Shown here: piece by piece, positions 7,728 to 14,068 of the stretch
How positions within the stretch are numbered: position 1 is the first letter of the stretch
How the letters are laid out: the number at the start of each line of letters is the position of its first letter
Origin: CAJVXI01 sp036444215
Lineage (GTDB): Bacteria > Patescibacteriota > Minisyncoccia > UBA6257 > UBA9933
Direction of reading: 5' to 3'
Length of the DNA: 23,261 nucleotides
Assembly: GCA_036444215.1 (NCBI GenBank)
Contig: JAZGAA010000026.1
Span: 1-23,261 of the forward strand
The notes under the pieces: model-generated
Told to the model about the DNA's origin: nothing
Databases searched by the model: none
The model's input: the letters and a program-made list of their open reading frames with translations, nothing else
Made by a program: the position numbers and the translations under genes

Positions 7728-7779
7728 CATAATTGTAGTGAAATTTATTTCACTACGTTCAAAAATTTCAACAATTATG
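7728..7779 (+). promoter_or_regulatory. Two-level inverted repeat that contains the VirB4 start codon
   Basis: The outer arms CATAATTGT (7728-7736) and ACAATTATG (7771-7779) are perfect complements, and the second arm ends with the VirB4 ATG. The inner arms GTAGTGAAAT (7735-7744) and ATTTCACTAC (7747-7756) are also perfect with a 2-base loop. In mRNA this would place the start codon in a stem, so it may control VirB4 translation. The two sets of arms share two bases (7735-7736), and a worn repeat-element copy is an alternative. Confidence 0.55.
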
Positions 7780-9522
7780 GCAGAGAAAATTAAAATTCAA
7801 AAACCTTATACGGCCGGAGAAAAAGACGTTAAAAACGTCATTGCGCCGGCGGCAATGGAAGTCAACCCTAATTACTTAAAATTAGGCGATAAATTCGCGA
7901 AGACGATTTTTATCTTTACTTATCCTCGATACCTGGCAACCGGCTGGTTTAATTCAGTTATTAATCTCCCTAATCTTTTGGATATTTCAATTTTTATTCA
8001 TCCGGTTGACACTAGTTTGGCTTTAAGGGGGCTTCGAAAAAAAACCGCTCAAATTGAAGCTCAGCTTTTGGAACGGCAGGAAAAGGGACTGGTTAGGGAT
8101 CCGCTTTTAGAAACCGCCTTTCAAGATATTGAATCTTTGCGCGATACACTTCAACAATCCCGGGAACGATTATTTAACGTAGGAGCCTATATCACTATTT
8201 ACGGCGAAACCATTGAAGAACTTAATAAATTAGAAGAGAGTATTAATTCTTTATTTGAAAGTCATTTAGTTTATGTTAAGCCGGCGATTTTTCAGCAATT
8301 AGAAGGATTTCAATCAACTTTACCGCTGGGCCAAGATAAATTACTTACTCACACGCCGCTTAATTCCGGGCCGGTCTCCTCTTTCTTCCCGTTTGTTTCC
8401 ACTGATTTAACTTCGGATGAAGGAATCCTTTACGGCATCAACCGCCATAATAATACCCTGGTGATTTTTGACCGTTTTTCTTTAGAGAACGCCAATCAGG
8501 TTGTTTTCGCCAAGGCCGGGGCTGGTAAATCCTACGCCACCAAAGTGGAAATTCTCCGTTCTTTAATGCTCGGAATTGACGTTTTGATTATTGACCCTGA
8601 AGAAGAGTATCGTAAATTAGCTGAATCAGTAGGCGGCAGTTTCTTTAAAATCTCTTTAACTTCAAAAAACCAAATTAATCCTTTTGACATCCCAATTATT
8701 CCCGAAGGTGAAGACCCGGCTAATGTTTTTAAATCTCATATTCTTAACATTACCGGCTTAATAAAACTGATGCTCGGTCAAATTACTCCGGAAGAAGACG
8801 CTCTTTTAGACAAAGCAATTACCGAAACTTACGCTTCGCGAGACATTACACCGGAGAAAAAGGACTTTACCAAAGCCCAACCACCAATATTAGGTGACTT
8901 ACAAATTATTTTAGAAAACACCGAAGGCGGCCGGGGATTGGCCCAACGCCTGGAAAAATACACTCGGGGCAGTTATGCCGGTTTCACCAATAAACAAACC
9001 AATATTGACATTAAAAACCGTTTAATTGTTTTTTCAATCCGCGATTTAGAAGAACAACTTCGACCAATTGCAATGTATATTGTGCTCAACTTTATCTGGA
9101 ATCTTATCCGGGCAGAATTAAAAAAACGAATTATGATTATTGACGAGGCCTGGTGGATGATGAAATATCCGGACAGCGCCTCTTTCCTTTTTAGTTTGGC
9201 GAAACGCTGCCGAAAATATTATTTAGGACTTACCACGATTACCCAAAACGTTGCCGACTTCCTTGAATCGCCTTTTGGCCGGCCGATTATCACTAACTCC
9301 TCACTCCAGCTTTTATTAAAACAAGCGCCGGCAACCATAGATTTAATAGCTAAGACCTTTAATCTTACAGAAGCGGAAAAACAATTATTATTGGAAGCAG
9401 CGGTTGGCGAAGGATTATTCTTTGCCGGCTTAAAACATGTGGCAATTCAAATTATTGCTTCCTATTTTGAAGACCAAATTATTACGACCAGCCCGGAACA
9501 GTTATTGGAAATGAAAGAATAA
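7777..9522 (+). CDS. virB4: VirB4-family ATPase of the T4SS-like complex
   Basis: From the ATG at 7777 the product has 581 residues. The N-terminal 200 residues match the VirB4/TrbE domain (typical FTYPRYLATGWFNSVINLP). The Walker A motif AGAGKS is at about 247-252 and the Walker B block RIMIIDEAWWMM at 451-462, followed by the helicase-like LGLTTITQNVADFL. VirB4 hydrolyses ATP at the inner-membrane base of type IV secretion machines to drive pilus or substrate transfer. An upstream in-frame GTG at 7723 would add 18 residues translated from the inverted repeat, so I prefer 7777. No VirD4 coupling protein or relaxase accompanies it in this window. Confidence 0.93.
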   Translation: MAEKIKIQKPYTAGEKDVKNVIAPAAMEVNPNYLKLGDKFAKTIFIFTYPRYLATGWFNSVINLPNLLDISIFIHPVDTSLALRGLRKKTAQIEAQLLERQEKGLVRDPLLETAFQDIESLRDTLQQSRERLFNVGAYITIYGETIEELNKLEESINSLFESHLVYVKPAIFQQLEGFQSTLPLGQDKLLTHTPLNSGPVSSFFPFVSTDLTSDEGILYGINRHNNTLVIFDRFSLENANQVVFAKAGAGKSYATKVEILRSLMLGIDVLIIDPEEEYRKLAESVGGSFFKISLTSKNQINPFDIPIIPEGEDPANVFKSHILNITGLIKLMLGQITPEEDALLDKAITETYASRDITPEKKDFTKAQPPILGDLQIILENTEGGRGLAQRLEKYTRGSYAGFTNKQTNIDIKNRLIVFSIRDLEEQLRPIAMYIVLNFIWNLIRAELKKRIMIIDEAWWMMKYPDSASFLFSLAKRCRKYYLGLTTITQNVADFLESPFGRPIITNSSLQLLLKQAPATIDLIAKTFNLTEAEKQLLLEAAVGEGLFFAGLKHVAIQIIASYFEDQIITTSPEQLLEMKE

Positions 9523-9526
9523 TACT

Positions 9527-9877
9527 ATGGAGAAGAAAATTTCACTACCCGAAATAATCCTGATGATAATAATTGTTGGCGGAGCGGATTTATTTGACGT
9601 AATCACTGGCTTAGCAGCAGCGGTGCCGATTATTGGCCAAATCCTGATTTTTTCCAACTGGTTCGTTGATATATTTGTTTTGGTAATTATCCAGCTCTGG
9701 TTTATAATGAAGGGAGGAATTGGATTTGGAAAACAAGCCGTAGCATTAGTCGGAAATTTAATAGAATTTATTCCGCTTTTGGATATTTTGCCAATTCGCA
9801 CCGCAACTTTGTTGGTAGCGATTTATTTAATCAATCATCCGAAAATTATAGGAAAGGTGACGAAAGTAATAAAATAA
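9527..9877 (+). CDS. Small polytopic membrane protein
   Basis: The 116-residue protein has about three membrane helices (roughly 8-34, 38-63 and 88-104) with little outside them and a basic C-terminus (KIIGKVTKVIK). I do not recognise a family. It lies 4 bases after VirB4 and its stop overlaps the next start by one base (TAATG). Small membrane proteins at this place are common in CPR VirB4 clusters, so an accessory role in the complex is a reasonable inference. Confidence 0.7.
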   Translation: MEKKISLPEIILMIIIVGGADLFDVITGLAAAVPIIGQILIFSNWFVDIFVLVIIQLWFIMKGGIGFGKQAVALVGNLIEFIPLLDILPIRTATLLVAIYLINHPKIIGKVTKVIK

Positions 9878-10605
9878 TGAAAATCACTAAACAGACACAA
9901 AACTTTGCACTAAACAGACACAAAACTTTTTGTGTTGGTTTCGTGTTTTTGTTTAGTGTTGGTTTCGTGTTGCTGCCATTAACGATAAAGGCAGCTTCGC
10001 CGCAATTCTTAACCTCTTGGCAAGCCGATAGTTATACTCCATCCTGGTATCAAGGCAAAATTTTTCCGACTCGCGGTTCTTTAATTAATGTAAGTTTTGA
10101 ATTAATTGATAATAATAAAATCATTAATCTTTCAAGAAATAAAATCCGTTGGTATATTAATGATAAGTTATTTAAAAACGAAGACAGTGGGTTAGGAATA
10201 AAATCTTTAAAGTTTATAAACAATAATCCTCCAGGAAGTGATGTTGAAATAAAAATTGCGATTGTTGATTACGGCGCCAATCCTTTATATAAAATTATTC
10301 ATATCCAAATAGTTATGCCGGAAGCTATAATTGATGCGCCATACCCGGAACGAAAAACCAGTACCGGAGAAAATTCATTCCGCGTTTTTCCCTTCTTTTT
10401 TAATATTAAAGATTTAAACGAACTTTCTTTTGAATGGTTGGCTAACGAACAAACAGCTGGCATCGCTGAAAATCCGCAGGAACTTAGTTTAAATATTGAC
10501 ACTCAAACCCCATCAGGAATTGCTATAAATCTTAAGGTAATAATTAAAAATATTACTGACCAATTTGAATTTGCGAGTAAAAACATTAAATTAGAAATTA
10601 AATAA
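9877..10605 (+). CDS. Exported protein of unknown function with repeat-derived signal peptide
   Basis: The 242-residue protein has an N-terminal hydrophobic signal or anchor (residues about 18-38, ending LTIKAAS) and an exported beta-rich region with Ig-like spacing (FELIDNNKIINLSRNKIRWY; IKIAIVDYG; FSFEWL-like segments). I do not recognise the family, but such exported beta proteins sit between VirB4 and the pilin in other CPR clusters. Almost the whole signal segment is encoded by two short direct repeats (9885-9929 and 9932-9971). The gene overlaps its upstream neighbour by one base and is 7 bases from the pilin gene. Confidence 0.7.
   Translation: MKITKQTQNFALNRHKTFCVGFVFLFSVGFVLLPLTIKAASPQFLTSWQADSYTPSWYQGKIFPTRGSLINVSFELIDNNKIINLSRNKIRWYINDKLFKNEDSGLGIKSLKFINNNPPGSDVEIKIAIVDYGANPLYKIIHIQIVMPEAIIDAPYPERKTSTGENSFRVFPFFFNIKDLNELSFEWLANEQTAGIAENPQELSLNIDTQTPSGIAINLKVIIKNITDQFEFASKNIKLEIK
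9885..9971 (+). repeat. Two direct repeats forming a signal-peptide coding region
   Basis: A 22-bp unit beginning CACTAAACAGACAC is perfectly repeated with a 23-bp period (9885-9906 and 9908-9929). A second unit, GTGTTGGTTTCGTGTT, is perfectly repeated at 9932-9947 and 9956-9971. The second part is roughly the reverse complement of the first, so the block can also fold back on itself. Confidence 0.75.
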
Positions 10606-10612
10606 GTTCTAT

Positions 10613-11032
10613 ATGGCCAATAAGATAATTTTTATAATTTTGCTTTGTATTCTTAGTTTTAGCACGGTTTTTGCCGCTACCATTGACTACCCATGGTCAG
10701 GCGCAACAGAACCGGCTGGACTGGTAAGTAATATTTATATTTGGGCTTTAGGAGTAGTTGGTATTATTGCTTTGGGAGTGATGGTTTACGGAGCGATTTT
10801 ATACACGGTTTCCGCGGGCAACGCCTCAAAACAACAGGACGCCAAGGCCTGGATTACTGGCGCGGTTTGGGGATTAACGCTTTTGTTAGGCGCTTATCTG
10901 ATACTCTATACAATTAATCCGGATTTGGTGAAATTAGGTGAAACCCAAAAATCTATGGAAGAAACAATGGGTACATTTAAGGGTGGAGGTGGTGGAGAAT
11001 TTAAAGGAAGCGGCGCAAGTGGAGAATGGTAA
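10613..11032 (+). CDS. VirB2-like type IV secretion pilin
   Basis: The 139-residue protein has a signal peptide (residues 3-21, cleavage probably after VFA-A), then two membrane helices at about 40-66 and 83-103 separated by a short polar loop, KQQDAKAWITG. This is the VirB2/TrbC pilin plan, and the sequence fits the CPR type IV secretion pilin family with an AGNASKQQDAKAWI-like loop. The C-terminal tail is Gly-rich (GGGGGEFKGSGASGEW). It would be the subunit of the extracellular fibre. It lies directly in the VirB4 cluster, 7 bases after the previous gene. Confidence 0.82.
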   Translation: MANKIIFIILLCILSFSTVFAATIDYPWSGATEPAGLVSNIYIWALGVVGIIALGVMVYGAILYTVSAGNASKQQDAKAWITGAVWGLTLLLGAYLILYTINPDLVKLGETQKSMEETMGTFKGGGGGEFKGSGASGEW

Positions 11033-11049
11033 TTAATAATCTTCAAAAA

Positions 11050-12180
11050 ATGAAAAAAAGTATAATTATAATAAGCGTTATCCTTGGCATTCTGGCTCTG
11101 GCTGGCGGTGTTTATTTTGCCTGGAAAAAATCCCAGGAAATTTTAACACCCCCGACATCTCCAATAATTCCAACATTTCCAACAACTCCAACGATTCCAA
11201 CATCCCCAACCTCTAACCTGAAAATTATCAGCGACCAACCAGTATTTGATTACTTCGTCCGCCGAAGCCTTGGCGAAGGCGGACTGGCCACTTCCACGGA
11301 AATTTTCTACATTGCCCAAGACGGTAAAATATTCAAAATTATAGAAAACACCGAAGATGAAATTATCAGCTCGCAAATAATAGATAATCTTCAACAAGTT
11401 AAATCCAGCAGCAACGGCGAGAGAATTTTAATAAAATCCGGAAGCGCGAATTCACCTCAATTTAATATTTTTAACGCGGCGGATAAAATCTGGGAACTGC
11501 TTCCTTCAGGGATTACTGCGGCTGATTTTTCTCCGGACAATAAAAAAATCGCCTACCTTAAAACTAATGGCGATAAAAACGATTTAATTACGAAAAACAT
11601 ATCTGGAACGAGAACCACTAAAATCATTTCGCTTTCTCAAAAAGATTTTGGCCTTAAATGGCTGACTACTGAAATAATTCTTTTGATTCCTAAACCGTCT
11701 TTTCAAATTAACGCGGATATCTGGGAAGTAAACACAAAAAATAAAACCATTAAAAAAATCGCCTCGGGCAGAGGACTGATGGTTAATTGGTCAACTAACG
11801 GCGATTTAGGAATGAAATTCTCTGTTGACCAAAGAAGAAATTCTTACTTGGATTTAATTGACAACGAAGGAGTAGTTCAAGCAAATTTTGATTTCTCAAC
11901 CCTGCCTGATAAATGTTTGTTTAATTTAGCAAAAATTTACTGCGCTATTCCTCAGGCACATAATTCAATTCAAGAACCTGTTCTGCCGGACGATTACCTG
12001 AAAAGAGCAGTTTATTTTGAGGATTTTATTTATGAAATGAACCTTGAACAAAATACTTTTGAAGTGATTTATGCTGAACCGGAGCTTGCTATTGACGCTT
12101 TTCGTCTTTCAACCTCCAATAACCAACTTCTCTTCATCAACCGCTACGACGACAAACTCTACAGCTTAGTTATTGAGTGA
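11050..12180 (+). CDS. Membrane-anchored beta-propeller-like protein
   Basis: From the ATG at 11050 the product is 376 residues: one N-terminal membrane helix (about 3-22), a Pro/Thr/Ser-rich linker of tandem PT-type repeats (residues 33-55), and an extracytoplasmic region with repeated WD40/TolB-like strands (IFYIAQDGKIFKII, AADFSPDNKKIAYLKTNG, ADIWEVNTKNKTIKKI). The role is unknown; propellers of this kind often bind proteins or cell-wall polymers. An in-frame ATG at 11026 overlaps the pilin stop and adds 8 polar residues before the membrane helix, so 11050 is preferred. A GC-rich palindrome (11257-11284) is absorbed in frame as FVRRSLGEGGLA. The gene ends 1 base before the convergent khpB stop. 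Confidence 0.7.
   Translation: MKKSIIIISVILGILALAGGVYFAWKKSQEILTPPTSPIIPTFPTTPTIPTSPTSNLKIISDQPVFDYFVRRSLGEGGLATSTEIFYIAQDGKIFKIIENTEDEIISSQIIDNLQQVKSSSNGERILIKSGSANSPQFNIFNAADKIWELLPSGITAADFSPDNKKIAYLKTNGDKNDLITKNISGTRTTKIISLSQKDFGLKWLTTEIILLIPKPSFQINADIWEVNTKNKTIKKIASGRGLMVNWSTNGDLGMKFSVDQRRNSYLDLIDNEGVVQANFDFSTLPDKCLFNLAKIYCAIPQAHNSIQEPVLPDDYLKRAVYFEDFIYEMNLEQNTFEVIYAEPELAIDAFRLSTSNNQLLFINRYDDKLYSLVIE
11257..11284 (+). repeat. GC-rich palindrome in frame (family copy 3)
   Basis: GTCCGCC (11257-11263) faces GGCGGAC (11278-11284), with GCCTTGGC-type pairing inside. It is read in frame as VRRSLGEGGL within an otherwise AT-rich gene. Its core resembles copies 1 and 2. Confidence 0.7.
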
Positions 12181-12181
12181 T

Positions 12182-12610
12182 TTATATCGGTTTAATCACC
12201 ACGCGTCGCTCTTTGCCTTCGCCGACGCTTTCTGTGTTTATGTCCGGCCGATTAACTAATTCTAAATGAACCAATCTGCGCTCATAAGCATTCATTATTG
12301 GTAAAGAAACCTCTTCTTTAGTGGCAATGGATTTTCTGGCAGCGGCCCTGGCTAATTCTAAAATCAGATTTTCACGCTCGCGTCTATAATTATTTACATC
12401 AACAAAAACCGCTCCAATGTCATTTTTTTTAGCGATTAATTTAACTAAATAATCCAAATCAGCCACAAAATAAGGCAAAAGTTTTTTAAACCCCTCTCCT
12501 TCATTAAGAAAGATTAAAAAACGGCTGCCTTCCGCATCATAACTAATCGAAAAATCGCTAAAACCCATTAACTCAATAATTTTTTGAAGTTTATTTTGTA
12601 AGTTCTGCAT
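12182..12610 (-). CDS. khpB: KhpB/Jag RNA-binding protein (KH + R3H), no Jag_N domain
   Basis: The 142-residue protein has a KH-like alpha/beta domain (about 1-75) and a C-terminal R3H domain with the R-x3-H signature R111..H115 in NAYERRLVHLEL, ending in the usual GxGxERRVVIKP. KhpB (Jag, EloR) binds RNA and in Gram-positive bacteria regulates cell elongation. The usual N-terminal Jag_N domain is absent, as in many CPR versions. It overlaps yidC by 20 bases and belongs to the conserved rpmH-rnpA-yidC-jag origin operon. No Shine-Dalgarno is visible; the overlap suggests coupled translation. Confidence 0.92.
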   Translation of the reverse strand: MQNLQNKLQKIIELMGFSDFSISYDAEGSRFLIFLNEGEGFKKLLPYFVADLDYLVKLIAKKNDIGAVFVDVNNYRRERENLILELARAAARKSIATKEEVSLPIMNAYERRLVHLELVNRPDINTESVGEGKERRVVIKPI

Positions 12611-13319
12611 TTTGTCCTAATTGTTTATTAATTGCTATCTGTTGCACAACTGAAAACACCGTTGTTGTTAACCAGTAAAGACCCACGGCTGACGGCAAAT
12701 TAAACACGTATAAAAAAACAAACGTTAAAACCGGTCCCATAAATACCATCTGCCGACTCATCTTTTCGACGGCAGTTAATGATTTAGAATCACTGTTTTT
12801 GACTTTGGCAAGCGATAATTTACCCTGAAAATATTGAGCAATAACCGCTAAAATTATAATAAAAATATTACGAGTGCTTAAATCAATTATTCCCAAGAAA
12901 AAAAGATTTAACGAATCCGGATGAGAAACGAAAGAGTATAAAATATTAAATGAATCAACTGAAAGCCCCTTCAAAAAAACCCTATACAAAGCAATTAAAA
13001 TCGGCAACTGGACAATAAGTAATAAAAACCCGGAAAATGGATTAACCCGATGAAGACGATAAAGCTCTAACATCGCTTGGGCTTGTTTTTCCCGATTATC
13101 TTTATGATTGCGCTGGATTTCTTTAATTTTTGGCGCCAAACGCTGCATAATCGCTTGGTCCTTGGCGCCTTTATAAAATAAAGGAAATAAAACAAACCTG
13201 ATTAAAATCGTCAGAAGAATAATCGCGATACCAAGATCATGGAAAGAAAAATTTTGATATAAAAAAATTAAAGTGTTAAATAAAGGGCGATATAAAAATT
13301 CATGAAATAAATTAGCCAT
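12591..13319 (-). CDS. yidC: Membrane protein insertase YidC/OxaI
   Basis: This 242-residue protein is the short YidC form without the large periplasmic domain of Proteobacteria. The core membrane segments are visible: about 27-48 with the conserved groove arginine R41 in LIRFVLFPLFYK, a cytosolic charged coiled hairpin (about 50-90), FSGFLLLIVQLPILIALYRVF (shortened here), and two late helices ending in SAVGLYWLTTTVFSVVQQ. It inserts membrane proteins, alone or with SecYEG. Many products of the adjacent secretion cluster are polytopic. It is followed by khpB with a 20-base overlap and preceded by a 122-bp repeat-like AT-rich spacer. Confidence 0.95.
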   Translation of the reverse strand: MANLFHEFLYRPLFNTLIFLYQNFSFHDLGIAIILLTILIRFVLFPLFYKGAKDQAIMQRLAPKIKEIQRNHKDNREKQAQAMLELYRLHRVNPFSGFLLLIVQLPILIALYRVFLKGLSVDSFNILYSFVSHPDSLNLFFLGIIDLSTRNIFIIILAVIAQYFQGKLSLAKVKNSDSKSLTAVEKMSRQMVFMGPVLTFVFLYVFNLPSAVGLYWLTTTVFSVVQQIAINKQLGQNAELTK

Positions 13320-13330
13320 AGATAAAAATT

Positions 13331-13432
13331 TTCAATTTCTAATTTTGAATGAATTTTTAATGATTTAATTTTATAATTAGAACATTAAGAAATTCAAAAC
13401 TGATTCGAAATTCAGAATTCAAAATTAAGAAT
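13331..13432. repeat. Degenerate AT-rich dispersed repeat between rnpA and yidC
   Basis: The spacer is made of AATTTCTAATTTT, GAATGAATTTTTAATG and AAATTCAGAATTC-like words. Its two halves are roughly inverted copies of each other. The words match the repeat inside rsmA at 297-320. No promoter or coding sequence is clear in it. Confidence 0.45.
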
Positions 13433-13441
13433 TATATTTAT

Positions 13442-13765
13442 TTAACTAAAAACATTTTCCAACTCTCTTTCTATTTCTACTTTCGTCAACTTGTTGACTT
13501 GCGTGGATACTATAATTAATACATCTTTTCCAGTTTTTAATTTTAAATAATACTCCTTTAACCTGAAAAAATCAAAAATAATTCTTTTTATTTTATTACG
13601 TTTCACTGCGCTCTTACTCACCTTATTACTTATAACTATACCGAATCGGCTAAATGATAAATTATTTGATTTAAACTTAATGGCGAAATACTTGCTTCGA
13701 ACAACTTTTTGGTGGTTGTTCTTTAAAAATTTCTGAATTGATAGACGGTATTTTTTTGGTAACAT
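13442..13765 (-). CDS. rnpA: Ribonuclease P protein component
   Basis: The 107-residue basic protein begins MLPKKYRL and carries the family's RNR signature in KVSKSAVKRNKIKRIIFDFFR-like sequence (residues 49-66). It binds RNase P RNA and assists 5' maturation of tRNAs. The gene is 24 bases downstream of rpmH on the same strand, as in nearly all bacteria. The upstream region has no Shine-Dalgarno, so it may be translated by coupling or from an AT-rich unstructured site. Confidence 0.93.
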   Translation of the reverse strand: MLPKKYRLSIQKFLKNNHQKVVRSKYFAIKFKSNNLSFSRFGIVISNKVSKSAVKRNKIKRIIFDFFRLKEYYLKLKTGKDVLIIVSTQVNKLTKVEIERELENVFS

Positions 13766-13789
13766 AAATTAGCCACTAGATTTTAATCA

Positions 13790-13924
13790 CTAAACGCTGA
13801 TTTTTTTTCTTCCTTTCTGCCTCCTTCTTTTTATGGTGTTCCTTCCTCCTGCTGACCGGGACCTTTTTAAAAATCCATGTGTTCGGCTTCTTTTTCTTTT
13901 TTTTGGCTGATAGGTGATAGACAT
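13790..13924 (-). CDS. rpmH: 50S ribosomal protein L34
   Basis: From the ATG at 13924 the product is 44 residues, MSITYQPKKRKRSRTHGFLK at the start, with the canonical MxxTYQPxxRKRxRxHGFxxR motif and a GRNTIKRRRQKGRK tail. The frame is open 23 codons further upstream, but L34 is 44-47 residues in most bacteria, and the ATG at 13924 has a promoter placed exactly for it, so the longer form is rejected. It is the first gene of the - strand origin operon. Confidence 0.95.
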   Translation of the reverse strand: MSITYQPKKRKRSRTHGFLKRSRSAGGRNTIKRRRQKGRKKISV

Positions 13925-13930
13925 GCTAAT

Positions 13931-13959
13931 ATAATAAAGCATTTTTCCAATTAAATCAA
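13931..13959 (-). promoter_or_regulatory. Promoter of the rpmH operon, predicted leaderless
   Basis: On the - strand TTGATT (13959-13954) and TATTAT (13936-13931) are separated by 17 bases, and the -10 ends 6 bases before the ATG at 13924. The predicted transcription start is the start codon. Confidence 0.6.
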
Positions 13960-13985
13960 TATATTGTATTAAAAATTCAAAAAAG

Positions 13986-13994
13986 TTTTCCACA
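13986..13994 (+). promoter_or_regulatory. DnaA box upstream of dnaA
   Basis: TTTTCCACA fits the relaxed consensus TTWTNCACA. It lies in the rpmH-dnaA spacer, next to a small palindrome ATGTTT-A-AAACAT (14005-14017) and the dnaA promoter. Origin function or dnaA autoregulation is inferred from position. Confidence 0.5.
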
Positions 13995-14025
13995 GATAAT
14001 TAACATGTTTAAAACATTTCCATAT

Positions 14026-14053
14026 TTGACTAGTTTTTATATCTATATAGAAT
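14026..14053 (+). promoter_or_regulatory. dnaA promoter
   Basis: TTGACT (14026-14031) and TAGAAT (14048-14053) are 16 bases apart, and the predicted start is 8-9 bases before the dnaA ATG. No Shine-Dalgarno follows, so the leader would be very short. Confidence 0.5.
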
Positions 14054-14068
14054 ATAAAAATAACTATT

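Noticed and set aside
7723..7776. In-frame GTG start 18 codons upstream of VirB4
   Set aside because: The added residues are translated from the palindrome and inverted repeat and resemble no VirB4 N-terminus. ATG 7777 fits the family.
7047..9522. TraC-like gene and VirB4 as one gene split by repeat insertion
   Set aside because: The downstream gene still has a complete VirB4 N-terminal domain, and separate TraC-like and VirB4 genes are usual in CPR.
9885..9971. Direct repeats as a CRISPR array
   Set aside because: The repeats are adjacent with a 1-8 base gap and lie inside a coding frame; there are no spacers and no cas genes.
13925..13993. 23-codon N-terminal extension of L34
   Set aside because: L34 is 44-47 residues in nearly all bacteria and the canonical start lies at 13924 with a correctly spaced promoter; the extension covers that promoter.
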